Notes: generated by a model not told the origin, from the letters alone. Positions 1-9,424 are shown, numbered from the stretch's first letter. The stretch is 64,000 bases of DNA from Rhizobium sp. Root483D2 (GCF_001426685.1 NZ_LMFB01000019.1:483348-547347), one strand, 5' to 3'. A program made the numbers and translations.

Positions 1-428
1 CGGTCAATCATGTCGAGCGCCTGCTGCAGACGGCATCCCCCAAGGCTTTCGCCGTCCTGGTCACCTGCCTATGCGCCCCGGTCTTCGTATTATTTGCCAG
101 CCTGCCGCAGTATCAGCCGGCCATTCCGCCGGCGCCGGCATTGTCAATCAGCGATGTCACCACGTCGCTCAACGATGCCAATGGCATGAAGATCCTCTCT
201 GTCTACGGCGCGGTCGAAAATCACTCCGATGCACCGAAGGCCGTGCCGGCAATCCTGGTCGATGTGATCGCCAACGGCCACAGGCGCCCGGCCACCCGTA
301 TCGACGCCAGCGAAACGGTTCTGGCTCCGGGCGAGAGCCGTCCGTTTTCGACCCGTCTCCTACACACAGGTGGAAAACTGCCCGGTGTCGCCGTTTCCTT
401 CGGTCAACCGGGTGATTCGGCGCCCTGA
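1..428 (+). CDS. C-terminal part of a zinc-ribbon/DUF3426-like membrane protein (5' partial)
   Basis: An open frame runs in from the left edge (first complete codon at 3) to TGA at 426-428, giving about 141 residues of a protein whose N-terminus lies outside the window. The visible part has one hydrophobic membrane segment (roughly window residues 16-36), then a Pro/Ala linker, then a soluble beta-rich domain with the pattern of DUF3426 (a V-x-G-x-V-E-N stretch and a late G-E-S-R-P-F). In rhizobia an MJ0042-type zinc-ribbon protein with this tail lies just upstream of hpt, which fits. No role is established; the zinc-ribbon itself cannot be seen here. Confidence 0.7.
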   Translation, partial: VNHVERLLQTASPKAFAVLVTCLCAPVFVLFASLPQYQPAIPPAPALSISDVTTSLNDANGMKILSVYGAVENHSDAPKAVPAILVDVIANGHRRPATRIDASETVLAPGESRPFSTRLLHTGGKLPGVAVSFGQPGDSAP

Positions 429-489
429 CTGTGTTAAGCGGCTAGGTTCCGGAGGCGCAGTCTCCACTATCGTTCTGGAGACACCCCAC

Positions 490-1035
490 ATGCCCGTCGT
501 CCGTGGAAAAAATATTGATCCGCTCTATTCCGCCGAGGTGATTGCGGCGCGCAACGTTGAAATGGCCGAGCAGATCGTCAAGGGGCCGCTCAATGATCTT
601 CTGGTCATTGCCGTTCTCAAGGGCTCCTTCATCTTCGCCGCCGACCTCATCCGGGCGATGCACACCGTCGGCCTTGCGCCGGAGGTCGAGTTCATCACGC
701 TGTCCAGCTATGGAACGGGTACGGTGTCGCAGGGCGTCAAGATCATCAAGGATATCGACAGCGATGTGCATGGCCGCGATGTTCTTCTGATCGACGATAT
801 CCTGGAGTCGGGCCGCACCCTGCGCTTTGCCAAGGAACTGATGCTGGAGCGCGGCGCAAAATCGGTGACGATCGCTGTTCTGCTCGACAAGAAGGTCAAG
901 CGCTCGACCGATCTGGAGGCCGATTATGTCGGTTTCGAATGCCCCGATTATTTCGTCGTCGGCTATGGCATGGACGTCGCCTATGCCTTCCGCGAACTGC
1001 CGTTCGTCGGCGTTGTCACCGGCGATGCCGAATAG
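490..1035 (+). CDS. hpt: Hypoxanthine phosphoribosyltransferase
   Basis: Cytoplasmic purine-salvage enzyme that joins hypoxanthine (or guanine) to PRPP to make IMP/GMP. The 181-residue product has the type I PRTase PRPP-binding loop DVLLIDDILESGRT at residues 97-110 and the LKGSF loop at 43-47, and is of normal family length. The frame is open further upstream (to 370), but ATG 490 is chosen because GGAG lies about nine bases before it and the protein then begins where the family does. It is followed by a GC hairpin (1111-1132) and cpdR. Confidence 0.95.
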   Translation: MPVVRGKNIDPLYSAEVIAARNVEMAEQIVKGPLNDLLVIAVLKGSFIFAADLIRAMHTVGLAPEVEFITLSSYGTGTVSQGVKIIKDIDSDVHGRDVLLIDDILESGRTLRFAKELMLERGAKSVTIAVLLDKKVKRSTDLEADYVGFECPDYFVVGYGMDVAYAFRELPFVGVVTGDAE

Positions 1036-1110
1036 GACCTTGTCTGTGGAAAGCCGCTGATCGCGGCATCGGCGTTTACGGAAAACAAACAAAACTCTGG
1101 TGGTGTTGAC

Positions 1111-1132
1111 CCCGCAGCGTCTGTGCTGCGGG
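1111..1132. other. GC-rich hairpin between hpt and cpdR
   Basis: Perfect 8-bp stem CCCGCAGC/GCTGCGGG with a six-base loop. There is no T-tract on either side, so a classical intrinsic terminator is not supported. It could end hpt transcription with Rho, or be part of the cpdR leader. Confidence 0.35.
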
Positions 1133-1194
1133 TCCGGGAACCAGCGCCATCAAGGGCAGCGGGTTGCCAGTGAGGTGTTGACGAAACGGAGGCC

Positions 1195-1557
1195 ATGATG
1201 GCGAAAATCCTGATTACCGAAGATGAGGACGGCCTGCGCCGTTTCGTTGCCCGCGCCCTGCAACTGGATGGTCATGAGACCGTCGAAGCGGCCGATGGCG
1301 CCGAGGGGCTGGCCTGCCTGAAGGGCGCAAATTTCGATCTGCTTCTGTCGGATATCCGCATGCCTGTCATGGACGGCATCGAGCTTGCCCACCAGGCATC
1401 CGCCGCATTTCCGGCGTTGAAAATATTGTTGATGACCGGCTATGCCGAACAGCGCGAACGGGCCGACAATCTGACGGGAAAGGTCATCGATGTCGTGTCG
1501 AAGCCGTTTACGTTGCCGGATATTCGCAAGGCTGTTGCGGTGGCGCTGGCGGCTTAA
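1195..1557 (+). CDS. cpdR: CpdR-type single-domain response regulator
   Basis: A 120-residue receiver domain with no output domain. The acidic pocket (E9, D10, E11, D12), phospho-acceptor Asp53 in LLLSDIRMP, the Thr/Ser switch (LLMTGYAE) and Lys in SKPF are all present. In Caulobacter and Sinorhizobium, CpdR in its unphosphorylated state directs ClpXP to cell-cycle substrates and is controlled by the CckA-ChpT phosphorelay; this is family knowledge. The gene has GGAGG at 1188-1192 and two adjacent ATGs (1195, 1198). The second has better spacing, the first gives the D53 numbering used for rhizobial CpdR1. The short sequence and position beside hpt match rhizobial cpdR1. Confidence 0.88.
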   Translation: MMAKILITEDEDGLRRFVARALQLDGHETVEAADGAEGLACLKGANFDLLLSDIRMPVMDGIELAHQASAAFPALKILLMTGYAEQRERADNLTGKVIDVVSKPFTLPDIRKAVAVALAA

Positions 1558-1587
1558 GCAACCCGTCGAGCATTTTTGCCGTGACGT

Positions 1588-1756
1588 ACCCCCCTCTGTC
1601 ACTCCGTGACATCTCCCCCGCAAGGGGGGAGATTGGCCGCCGGCGTTCTGCGCCCCTGACGGGCATTGTTCTTAAGGGAAAAGGATGATTGTCCTCTGAG
1701 GGGAATGATGATCTCCCCCCTTGCGGGGGAGATGTCACGGAGTGACAGAGGGGGGT
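1588..1756. repeat. Inverted-repeat intergenic element, family A copy 1
   Basis: Two 46-bp arms (1588-1633 and 1711-1756) are exact reverse complements of each other, separated by 77 bp. Each arm contains a smaller hairpin (CTCCCCC...GGGGGGAG) and a palindromic GTCACTCCGTGAC core. It fills most of the junction between cpdR and the convergent TIGR02302 gene. A second copy sits at 49338-49483 and shares both arms and parts of the centre (GATTGGCCGC, CCCTGAC, GGGAAAA). It resembles the palindromic intergenic elements known from rhizobia; I assign no named family. Confidence 0.9.
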
Positions 1757-1802
1757 CGTATCCACATGCTCGGTCAGTGCTGCTACCAGCCCCAATCACA
1801 CC

Positions 1803-4430
1803 TCACCGAATATCCAGCAACCGCTCCAGATACTGCCGCTCCGTCTCCGGCGATGAATTCGTGCCCAGCCGGCGGCGGATTTCGTCGAGGATTTCTCGGG
1901 CGCGCTGGGTGTCGATTTCGTCGGGCACCTTGACCTGGTCGCCGAAGTCCGGTCCGGCATTCTGCTGGCGGCGGCCGAGCGGGTCGCGGCCGTTCTGGCC
2001 ATATTGCGGCACGCCCTGGCCCTGGCCTTGCCCCTGGCTTTGCATCTGCTGCATCATGTCCTGCGCGCCGTCACGCAGCGCCTGCAACGCGCGGCCCTGG
2101 CTGCCGACGGCCTGTTCGCCCTGGCCGTTGCCAAGAGCGCCCGAAGCGCCCTTCATCTCGCGGCCGGCTTCACCAAAGCCCTTTCCGGGCTTGATGCCCA
2201 TGCCTTCAAGGCCCTTCTGCAATTCGCCGAGCTGTTTGCCCAGCTGGTCCTGCTGCGCCTGCATGTCTTTCAGCGCCTGCTTCAGCTCTTCGGCCGTCAT
2301 ATTGTCGAATGGACCGGGCTGCTGGCCCTGTTCGTTCGGCTGCTGGCCGGGCTGCTGCGGCATGTCCTGGCCGAACAGTTCCTGATCCTGACCCTCCAGC
2401 GGATCGCCGCGCTGCATGCGGTCGCGCAGCGCCTGGTCGTATTTGAACGTCTCGTCCATCAGCCGCTGTTGCTCCTGCATCAGCTGGCCGAGCTTGTCCA
2501 TCTGCTGGCGCATCTCGCTGTTGTCCTGGCCCTGCTGTTGCTGCTGGGGACGGCCGGCCTGGAGATTGTTCATCATGCGCTGCATTTCCGACAGCAGCTG
2601 GCGTGCCTGATCCTTGGCGCCGGATTTGGCGAGGTTCTCGATCTGGTTCATCATCTTTTCCAGATCCTGCTGACGCAGCACATTGTTCTGGTTCGGATTG
2701 GCGGCCACCTGCGGGTTCTTCGCCGCCTGCTTCGCCAAGGCCTCCATATAGGCCTGCATGGCGTCGCGCAGTTCCTGCATCAGCTTGGCGATCTCTTCAT
2801 CCGATGCGCCCTTTTCGAGAGCGTCGGAGAGATTCTGCTGGGCGTCGCGCAGCCGCTTGTCGGCCAGCGCCATGTCGCCAGCCTCGATGCCAAGGGCGAT
2901 TTCCCAGAGATAGCCCGCCGCGTCGCGCAGCATGTCGTCATTGCGCGCCAGCGCCATGCGGCTGCCGGCCGATTGCAGCAAGAGGAAATGCGTCAGGTTG
3001 GGGATGGTCTCATCAGGCCGCACCGACAGGGCGTCGTTGAGTTCGATGGCGCGCGGCAGGTCGTTGGCGTTGAGGGCAAATGTCTGGCGCTCTTCGGCGA
3101 CGGCACCGGCCAGAGGCTCGAAGAAAGGACGCGCGGGCAGGATCATGTCCTGCGGCACGCTGCGGCCTTCCTGACCGGCCGCATCCTTGGCAACCAGGGT
3201 GACACGCACGCGCTTGCCCGACAGCGGATGTTCGCTGAGATTGCGGCTGGTCAGGCCCTTGGCCTCGCGCGCGTTGCGCTTGGGCAGGTCGAGACGGTAT
3301 TCGGGGCGCGGATATAGCGGCCGCGCGTCGGCTGCGGGCGTGTCGAGCGGCGTGATTTCGGCCCAGGCCTCCTGAATGCCGTAGTCGTCCTTGGCAGCAA
3401 AGCCGATTTCCAGCGCCGCGTTGACCGTCGTGCGCGGAATGCCGTCGAAGGCAATATCCGGAACGCTGTCGGGAACAACCGTGAAGGCCCATTGTTCGCC
3501 ACCAACGGACAGCGCGCCATCCTTGGTGATCTTCATCATATGCGTATTGCTGCTTGGCCTGGCAGGTCCAGCTGGCGGTGTTTCCGCCGCAGCCTTCTCA
3601 TCCGTGCCGGGCTTTGCCGCCTGCGCTGCAATCAGCAGCGGCTGGGTTGCACCGTTTTCCAGATAGGTCACCGGCGTATCGTCACCGCCACTGGTGATGC
3701 GCACGGTCAGCTCGCTGAATTGCGGGATGCGCAAGGCTCCGGTGCTTCCGGCAACCTCTTGCGGGCCTTGGCTGCCTGTCAGGAAAACCGGTGCCCGGCC
3801 GGTATAGGCGGGGGGCGTCACCCAGGCGTCGATGCGCACATCCGGCACGGCGGCAATGTCTTGCGGCGGGTGGAAGACATCGGAGATCAGGCCGGCGCGG
3901 TTCGAATAGGAATAGGCAAAGGCCACGCAGGCAATCAGAACGGGAACGGCGCGCAGGCCGTAGCTGTCGGTGCGGGCAATATCGGGTTTGGGCAGTCCGG
4001 CTTCCAGCGAACCGATCATCCGCGCCATGCGCGTCTGGTGTTCCTGCCACAGAGCCTGGCCGAAGGCGCCGCTGGTGGCCGGCTGATCGTCCTGAACGCG
4101 GATGGCCTGGTGCGGCAGGTCGTTGCGCTCCTCCAGCATCCGGTCCGCATCGGTGTTGCCGGGCAATTTCACGCGCAGGTGTGGGATCAGGAAAATGACG
4201 AAGGCGGCAGCGAAGGCAAAAAGCGATGCCGCATGCAGCCAGCCGGGCACAACCCGGAAGAACCCGAACCAGGCGGCGGAAAGAAACAACAGCACGACGG
4301 CAATCGGGGGCAGGGCACGGGGAGCAATCTGCTCGGCAACGAGAACGATGCGCGCAAGCGTTCGTTTGACCGCAAGACTTTTCATGAAGCCTGGCGCTGC
4401 CGTCGCTTTATCCCGCCGGATCTGCGTCAT
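1803..4430 (-). CDS. TIGR02302-family membrane protein
   Basis: An 875-residue protein of a family largely confined to alphaproteobacteria, with no assigned function. Two hydrophobic segments lie near residues 38-58 and 62-83 and a third near 150-165. A large periplasmic-looking beta-rich middle follows, and then a long low-complexity, coiled-coil-like C-terminal third rich in Gln, Met and Gly (runs such as QQQQQGQ, MQEQQRLM). The open frame extends to 4544, but ATG 4430 has AAAGGGA just upstream and matches the usual N-terminus (MT-x-x-RRD). It lies next to lysA on the same strand with a gap of about 145 bp, as in other rhizobia. Function inferred only as envelope-associated. Confidence 0.87.
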   Translation of the reverse strand: MTQIRRDKATAAPGFMKSLAVKRTLARIVLVAEQIAPRALPPIAVVLLFLSAAWFGFFRVVPGWLHAASLFAFAAAFVIFLIPHLRVKLPGNTDADRMLEERNDLPHQAIRVQDDQPATSGAFGQALWQEHQTRMARMIGSLEAGLPKPDIARTDSYGLRAVPVLIACVAFAYSYSNRAGLISDVFHPPQDIAAVPDVRIDAWVTPPAYTGRAPVFLTGSQGPQEVAGSTGALRIPQFSELTVRITSGGDDTPVTYLENGATQPLLIAAQAAKPGTDEKAAAETPPAGPARPSSNTHMMKITKDGALSVGGEQWAFTVVPDSVPDIAFDGIPRTTVNAALEIGFAAKDDYGIQEAWAEITPLDTPAADARPLYPRPEYRLDLPKRNAREAKGLTSRNLSEHPLSGKRVRVTLVAKDAAGQEGRSVPQDMILPARPFFEPLAGAVAEERQTFALNANDLPRAIELNDALSVRPDETIPNLTHFLLLQSAGSRMALARNDDMLRDAAGYLWEIALGIEAGDMALADKRLRDAQQNLSDALEKGASDEEIAKLMQELRDAMQAYMEALAKQAAKNPQVAANPNQNNVLRQQDLEKMMNQIENLAKSGAKDQARQLLSEMQRMMNNLQAGRPQQQQQGQDNSEMRQQMDKLGQLMQEQQRLMDETFKYDQALRDRMQRGDPLEGQDQELFGQDMPQQPGQQPNEQGQQPGPFDNMTAEELKQALKDMQAQQDQLGKQLGELQKGLEGMGIKPGKGFGEAGREMKGASGALGNGQGEQAVGSQGRALQALRDGAQDMMQQMQSQGQGQGQGVPQYGQNGRDPLGRRQQNAGPDFGDQVKVPDEIDTQRAREILDEIRRRLGTNSSPETERQYLERLLDIR

Positions 4431-4575
4431 CCGTTCCCTTTCAACGTTTGAAACGTGCGTGTGGAGGATAACACTCTTTGTGGCGAAGACGAGGGCGGCA
4501 ACGCAATCGTGATCGATTTTGGCGCGCGGTGCGCGGCCCATCAACAGCGGCCGGTTGGCCGCCGTTTAACCGTCG

Positions 4576-5844
4576 TCAATCCAGCCAGTCGGGAACCGAA
4601 TCGAGGCCGATCAGGTCCTCATAGGTGGTGCGGGGACGAATCACATGGAACCGGCCGCCTTTGACTAGCACTTCGGGGACCAGAAGGCGGCTGTTGTAGG
4701 TGCCGGCCTGCACAGCCCCATAGGCGCCGGCGGTGCCGACCGAGATCAGGTCTCCCGGCTTCGGCATGGCCATTTCGCGGTCGAGCGCCAGATAGTCGCC
4801 GGTCTCGCAAACGGGACCGACAATGTCGGCCTTGATGCGCGGTGCGTTGGCGGCGGAGATGCGCACCGGCTGGATCTCGTGATAGGCCTCATAAAGCGTC
4901 GGGCGGATCAGGTCGTTCATGGCGCCATCGACGATGACGAAGGTCTTTGAGCCGCCATCCTTCACATAGATGACTTCCGTGACCATGATGCCGGCATTGC
5001 CGACGATCAGCCGGCCGGGCTCCATGATGATCTTGCAGCCGAGCTCGCGCAGCTGGTCCTTGACGATCGTGGCATAGGCGTCGGGCAGGGGCGGAGGGCT
5101 GTTGTCCTGCTTGTACGGCACGCCCAGACCGCCGCCGACATCGACGTGATCGATGTTGTGGCCGTCGGTGCGCAGCGTGTCGACCAGTTCGCGCAGGAGC
5201 TTGAAGGCATCGGCGAAGGGTTGCAGCTCGGTGATCTGGCTGCCGATATGCATGTCGATGCCGGTCGCCTGAATCCCGGGCAGGGTCGCCGCATGGGCGT
5301 AAACAGCGCGGGCGCGTTCATAGGCGATGCCGAACTTGTTTTCCTTCTTGCCGGTCGAAATCTTCGCATGGGTCTTGGCATCGACATCCGGGTTGATGCG
5401 GAAGGAGACATGCGCCTTCTTGCCTTCGCGCACGGCGCGAGCATTGAGCACTTCCAGTTCCGGCTCGGATTCGACGTTGAAGCAATAGATACCGGCGTCC
5501 AGCGCCAGGTCCATTTCCTGTGCCGTCTTGCCGACACCGGAAAACATGATGCGGTTTGCAGGAATACCGGCTGCAAGCGCCCGGCGCAGTTCGCCGCCCG
5601 AGACGACATCGACCCCGGCGCCCAGGCGGGCGAGCGTCTTCAGCACGGCCTGGTTCGAATTCGCCTTCATGGCATAGCAGACCATCGCGTCGATATCGGA
5701 AAACGCCTTGGAGAACACCGAATAGTGCCGTTCCAGCGTTGCGGTGGAATAGCAGTAGAAGGGTGTGCCCACCGCCTTGGCGATGTCGATGACGGAGACG
5801 TCTTCCGCAAACAGAATGCCGTCACGATATTCGAAATGGTTCAC
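4576..5844 (-). CDS. lysA: Diaminopimelate decarboxylase
   Basis: PLP enzyme for the last step of lysine synthesis, meso-diaminopimelate to L-lysine plus CO2, in the cytoplasm. The 422-residue fold-III decarboxylase has the PLP lysine K60 in CYAMKAN, the glycine-rich phosphate loop GGGLG at 237-241, EPGR at 275-278 and the active-site Cys in CETGD at 346-350. Length and motif order are normal. It follows lptM by 12 bp on the same strand, so the two are very likely one transcript, perhaps with argH further upstream. Confidence 0.96.
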   Translation of the reverse strand: MNHFEYRDGILFAEDVSVIDIAKAVGTPFYCYSTATLERHYSVFSKAFSDIDAMVCYAMKANSNQAVLKTLARLGAGVDVVSGGELRRALAAGIPANRIMFSGVGKTAQEMDLALDAGIYCFNVESEPELEVLNARAVREGKKAHVSFRINPDVDAKTHAKISTGKKENKFGIAYERARAVYAHAATLPGIQATGIDMHIGSQITELQPFADAFKLLRELVDTLRTDGHNIDHVDVGGGLGVPYKQDNSPPPLPDAYATIVKDQLRELGCKIIMEPGRLIVGNAGIMVTEVIYVKDGGSKTFVIVDGAMNDLIRPTLYEAYHEIQPVRISAANAPRIKADIVGPVCETGDYLALDREMAMPKPGDLISVGTAGAYGAVQAGTYNSRLLVPEVLVKGGRFHVIRPRTTYEDLIGLDSVPDWLD

Positions 5845-5856
5845 GAGTGTGCTCTG

Positions 5857-6051
5857 TTACAGGAGGGGATCGAGGAAGAACGGCTTGCCGGGCGCTTCGT
5901 CCTTCGTTTCAGGGCTGCCCGGTGCTGCCTTGGTGTTGATCGGCGCAGACGAGCCCGGACGATCAAGATCGCCCTTGCGGCCGCAGCCCGACAGCGTCAG
6001 GCCGGCAATGGCAAGGGCTGCAATCAAAATGGCGGTGTTTCGTGACAGCAT
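5857..6051 (-). CDS. lptM: LptM-like small lipoprotein
   Basis: A 64-residue lipoprotein. Its short N-terminal hydrophobic segment ends in the lipobox LSGC (Cys23) followed by GRKGDL, the hallmark of LptM (formerly YifL), which helps maturation of the LPS translocon LptD in enterobacteria. The rest is Pro/Ala/Lys-rich and disordered, ending in FFLDPLL. In many proteobacteria lptM directly precedes lysA, as here (12-bp gap). Function is carried over from the family and has not been shown for rhizobia. Confidence 0.85.
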   Translation of the reverse strand: MLSRNTAILIAALAIAGLTLSGCGRKGDLDRPGSSAPINTKAAPGSPETKDEAPGKPFFLDPLL

Positions 6052-6156
6052 CGATGGTTCCCGGTCCGGGCAATCAGCCCTTCAGCGCAAATTCGTCAAA
6101 ACTCATATCGGCTTTTCAGGGCATTGTGCACCCTGAATCTTGCCCTCATTCCTGGA

Positions 6157-7560
6157 TCAGTTGCGGTTGCGCCACCAGGCGATCTGCTTGCGCACTTCAC
6201 TGGGAGCGGTGCCGCCAAAGGAGGTGCGGCTGGCAACCGAGGCCTCGACGGTCAGGACGCCGAAGACGTCACCGGTAATATCCGGATGGATCGCCTGCAG
6301 GTCTTCCAGCGAAAGCTCCGCCAGCTCGCAAGCCTTCTGCTCGGCCAGCGCCACGGCGCGGCCGGTGACATGATGAGCATCGCGGAAGGGAAGCCCCGCT
6401 TCGCGCACCAGCCAGTCGGCGAGGTCGGTGGCGGTGGAATAGCCGGAACCTGCAGCAGCCTTCATCCGGTCCGCACGGATGGTCATGTCGCGGACCATGC
6501 CGGTCATTGCGGCAATGGCCAGTTCCAGGCTTTCGGCCGAATCGAACACCTGTTCCTTGTCTTCCTGCATATCCTTGGAATAGGCGAGCGGCAGGCCTTT
6601 CATGACGGTCAAAAGCGCGATCAGCGAGCCGTTGATGCGGCCGGTCTTGGCGCGCACAAGTTCGGCAGCGTCGGGGTTTTTCTTCTGCGGCATGATCGAG
6701 GAGCCGGTGGAAAATGCATCCGACAGGCGCACGAAACCGAATTGCGGCGTCGACCAGATGACGATCTCTTCGGCCAGCCGCGACAGATGCACGGCGCAGA
6801 TCGAGGAGATCGACAAAAATTCCAGTGCGAAGTCGCGGTCGGACACGGTGTCGATCGAGTTGCGGGTGGGTTCGCGGAAGCCGAGCGCCTTGGCGGTCAT
6901 GTGGCGGTCAATCGGAAAGCCGGTGCCGGCAAGCGCAGCAGCGCCGATCGGGCTTTCGTCCATGTGCTCGATCGCATGGCGCACGCGCTGCCTGTCACGG
7001 CCGAACATTTCGACATAGGCCATGCAATGATGGCCGAAGGTGACGGGCTGGGCGGTCTGCAAATGGGTAAAGCCCGGCATGACGGTTTCGGCGTGCTCTT
7101 CGGCGCGGTCGAGGAAGGCGGCGATCAGATCCGTCAGCATGCCCTCGCATTTCTGCAGCTCTTCCTTCACCCAGAGGCGGAAATCGAGCGCCACCTGGTC
7201 GTTGCGCGAGCGGGCGGTGTGCAGGCGGCCGGCCGCCGGGCCGATCAGGTCGCTGAGGCGCGCCTCCACGTTCATATGGATATCTTCGAGACGGCGGGAA
7301 AATTCGAACTGGCCGCTCTCGATCTCTGACAGGATCGTGTCGAGGCCGTGAACGATCTTGTCTTTATCGTCTGCCGAAATGATGCCTTGATGCGCCAGCA
7401 TGGTCGCATGCGCCATTGAGCCGCGGATGTCCTGGGCGAAAAGCTTCTTGTCGAAGCCGATCGAGGCATTTATCTCCTCCATGATCGCCGCTGGTCCTTG
7501 CGCAAAGCGACCGCCCCACATCTGGTTGGAGCTTTTGGTTTCAGAAGTGCCGTCAGCCAT
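6157..7560 (-). CDS. argH: Argininosuccinate lyase
   Basis: Last enzyme of arginine synthesis, argininosuccinate to arginine plus fumarate; cytoplasmic homotetramer. The 467-residue product has TARSRND at 115-121, THLQTAQP at 165-172 with the conserved His, and the fumarase/lyase signature [11 protein letters not shown] at 286-296. The frame is open to 8079, but ATG 7560 begins the family N-terminus (MADGTS...NQMWGGRF) and the extension is a shadow of tlpA. It is transcribed away from tlpA, with 30 bp between the two starts, so the promoters must overlap. Confidence 0.96.
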   Translation of the reverse strand: MADGTSETKSSNQMWGGRFAQGPAAIMEEINASIGFDKKLFAQDIRGSMAHATMLAHQGIISADDKDKIVHGLDTILSEIESGQFEFSRRLEDIHMNVEARLSDLIGPAAGRLHTARSRNDQVALDFRLWVKEELQKCEGMLTDLIAAFLDRAEEHAETVMPGFTHLQTAQPVTFGHHCMAYVEMFGRDRQRVRHAIEHMDESPIGAAALAGTGFPIDRHMTAKALGFREPTRNSIDTVSDRDFALEFLSISSICAVHLSRLAEEIVIWSTPQFGFVRLSDAFSTGSSIMPQKKNPDAAELVRAKTGRINGSLIALLTVMKGLPLAYSKDMQEDKEQVFDSAESLELAIAAMTGMVRDMTIRADRMKAAAGSGYSTATDLADWLVREAGLPFRDAHHVTGRAVALAEQKACELAELSLEDLQAIHPDITGDVFGVLTVEASVASRTSFGGTAPSEVRKQIAWWRNRN

Positions 7561-7590
7561 GAAGATGCCCGTCCTGGAGAATGACCCGTT

Positions 7591-8271
7591 TTGGAAAATC
7601 ACGTAAACGACAGGAAGAAACGCTTTCCCCCTGCCAGACTGGTTATGATCGCTGCCCTCGGGGGGCTGATCGCCGGTGCGGCAGCGGTATACGTCAGGGA
7701 AAGCGGGTCTGGCAATGGTGCGGCGGTGGAAACCGCAGGTGCCAGGACCTGCGAGGCGGCAAAAGACAAGGTCGCGGCCATCACCCCGTTCCTCAAGGGC
7801 CAGGTCGCCGCCATGGCGCCGGCCAGTGATCCCCGCCCGCTCCCCGGCCTGAATTTCAAAGGCAAGGACGGCAAGGACCTGACCATCGCCGATTTCACCG
7901 GCAAGACCGTCCTTCTCAATCTCTGGGCGACATGGTGCGTGCCATGCCGCGAGGAAATGCCGGCGCTGAACGCGCTGCAGCAATCGGCCGGCAGCGACAA
8001 ATTCGAAGTCGTGGCTGTGAATATCGATATCGGCGGCGATGAAAAGCCGACCGCATTCCTGAACGAAACCGGCGTGCACGACCTTGGCTACTACCGCGAT
8101 GCCTCGATGGGCGTTTTCAATGCGTTGAAAAAGGAAGGCCTTGCCTTCGGCCTGCCGGTGACGCTTTTGATGGACGACAAGGGCTGCCTGATTTCGTCGA
8201 TGAACGGTCCTGCGGCCTGGGACAGCGGGGATGCCAAGGCCTTGGTGAAGGCGGCGGCTGGTGGCAGCTGA
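7591..8271 (+). CDS. tlpA: TlpA/CycY-family thiol:disulfide reductase
   Basis: Membrane-anchored periplasmic thioredoxin-like protein. Residues 17-35 form an N-terminal membrane anchor, then a thioredoxin fold with the active site WCVPC at 115-119 and a cis-Pro region (GLPVTLL). TlpA proteins reduce cytochrome oxidase assembly factors or apocytochromes; which partner applies here is not visible. The 226-residue product starts at TTG 7591 with GGAG 11 bases upstream. Divergent argH next door is the arrangement common in Rhizobiales. A Cys outside the active site (in RTCEAAKDK) is typical of the family. Confidence 0.9.
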   Translation: MENHVNDRKKRFPPARLVMIAALGGLIAGAAAVYVRESGSGNGAAVETAGARTCEAAKDKVAAITPFLKGQVAAMAPASDPRPLPGLNFKGKDGKDLTIADFTGKTVLLNLWATWCVPCREEMPALNALQQSAGSDKFEVVAVNIDIGGDEKPTAFLNETGVHDLGYYRDASMGVFNALKKEGLAFGLPVTLLMDDKGCLISSMNGPAAWDSGDAKALVKAAAGGS

Positions 8272-8300
8272 GTTACGGTATTTTGAAGAGGGACGTCACG

Positions 8301-8492
8301 ATGACTGAGGATGTTAGTCAGGTGCTCAAAGGCGGATTATGCGGAGACCGTGAGAAGGAGCCGCTTGCGGATCGCGTCGCGCGCATTGCCGCCGATCTTG
8401 CAGATCAGGCCGGTCCGCATCGCGGAACGATCGGCAAGGAAGAAATTGACGCCATGTGGGGTCATTCCCCGCGTTCCTCGATAGACCGGTGA
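8301..8492 (+). CDS. Small hypothetical protein
   Basis: A 63-residue hydrophilic protein that I cannot assign to a family. ATG 8301 has GAAGAGGG about eight bases upstream; an in-frame TTG at 8283 is less likely. The sequence is mostly helical and charged (LADRVARIAADLADQAG) and ends in a Gly/Trp/Pro segment (AMWGHSPRSSIDR). It lies 29 bp after tlpA and could be co-transcribed with it. DUF1674 was considered because of size and position, but its conserved C-terminal motif is absent. Confidence 0.55.
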   Translation: MTEDVSQVLKGGLCGDREKEPLADRVARIAADLADQAGPHRGTIGKEEIDAMWGHSPRSSIDR

Positions 8493-8551
8493 TTGCGGAA
8501 GCTTTTTAAGGGTATCAATTTTTGCCAGGACCGACATTCCCGCCGCTTGAT

Positions 8552-9424
8552 TTACCGCGTCGGAACGGGAACCTCGCCGCGATAGTCGTAAAAGCCGCGG
8601 CCGGATTTGCGGCCGAGCCAGCCGGCCTCGACGTATTTGACGAGCAGCGGGCAGGGGCGGTATTTCGAATCCGCCAGGCCGTCATGCAGCACCTGCATGA
8701 TCGACAGGCAGGTATCGAGCCCGATGAAATCGGCAAGCTGCAGCGGGCCCATCGGATGGTTGGCGCCGAGTTTCATGGCCGTATCGATCGCATCGACGCT
8801 GCCGACGCCTTCATAGAGCGTGTAGATCGCTTCGTTGATCATCGGCAAGAGGATGCGGTTGACGATGAAAGCGGGAAAATCTTCCGCAACCGTGATCGTC
8901 TTGTCGAGTGTTGCGACGAATTGCTTGGCGGTTGCGAACGTGCCTTCTTCAGTGGCGATGCCGCGCACCAGTTCGACCAGCTTCATCACCGGAACCGGGT
9001 TCATGAAATGGATGCCCATGAAGCGTTCCGGCCGGTCGGTCGCAGAGGCGAGCCGGGTGATCGACAGCGAGGAGGTGTTGGTAGCGAGAATGGCGTCGGC
9101 CTTTAGAACTGGACAGACATGGCCATAGATCTTGCGCTTGACGCTTTCGTCTTCGGTGGCAGCCTCGATCACCAGATCCATCGGCGAGAGGTCGTTGACA
9201 TCGGCGGAGCCCTTGATCAGCGACAGCGCCTTCTTGCGTTCGTCGTCCGTCAGTTTGCCGGAGGACACCTGGCGGGCCATATTGCCGTTGATGGTCGCAA
9301 GCCCTGCTTCAACCCGGTCGGCCGAAATGTCGTAAATATGCACCTTGTAGCCAGCCGAAGCCGATACCTGGGCAATGCCGCAGCCCATCTGTCCAGCGCC
9401 AACAATTCCGACATTTTTGATCAT
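8552..9424 (-). CDS. 3-hydroxybutyryl-CoA dehydrogenase
   Basis: NAD(P)-dependent oxidoreductase interconverting acetoacetyl-CoA and 3-hydroxybutyryl-CoA, in short-chain fatty-acid or PHB metabolism. The 290-residue product has the Rossmann motif IVGAGQMG at 7-14, the catalytic His/Asn segment IHFMNPVPVMKLVE, and the C-terminal 3HCDH domain with GFYDYRG. Start ATG 9424 fits the family N-terminus (MIKNVGIVG). It lies downstream of etfBA on the same strand, a common rhizobial arrangement linking acyl-CoA oxidation to electron transfer, but a strong terminator in between suggests it has its own promoter. Confidence 0.93.
   Translation of the reverse strand: MIKNVGIVGAGQMGCGIAQVSASAGYKVHIYDISADRVEAGLATINGNMARQVSSGKLTDDERKKALSLIKGSADVNDLSPMDLVIEAATEDESVKRKIYGHVCPVLKADAILATNTSSLSITRLASATDRPERFMGIHFMNPVPVMKLVELVRGIATEEGTFATAKQFVATLDKTITVAEDFPAFIVNRILLPMINEAIYTLYEGVGSVDAIDTAMKLGANHPMGPLQLADFIGLDTCLSIMQVLHDGLADSKYRPCPLLVKYVEAGWLGRKSGRGFYDYRGEVPVPTR

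Noticed and set aside
2004..4451. Large frames opposite the TIGR02302 gene (437 and 319 residues)
   Set aside because: The first is Leu/His-rich because it reads the Gln-rich repeats backwards; both lack ribosome sites.
6115..6137. Hairpin TTCAGGG/CCCTGAA downstream of argH
   Set aside because: Seven-bp stem with nine-base loop and no T-tract; too weak to call a terminator.
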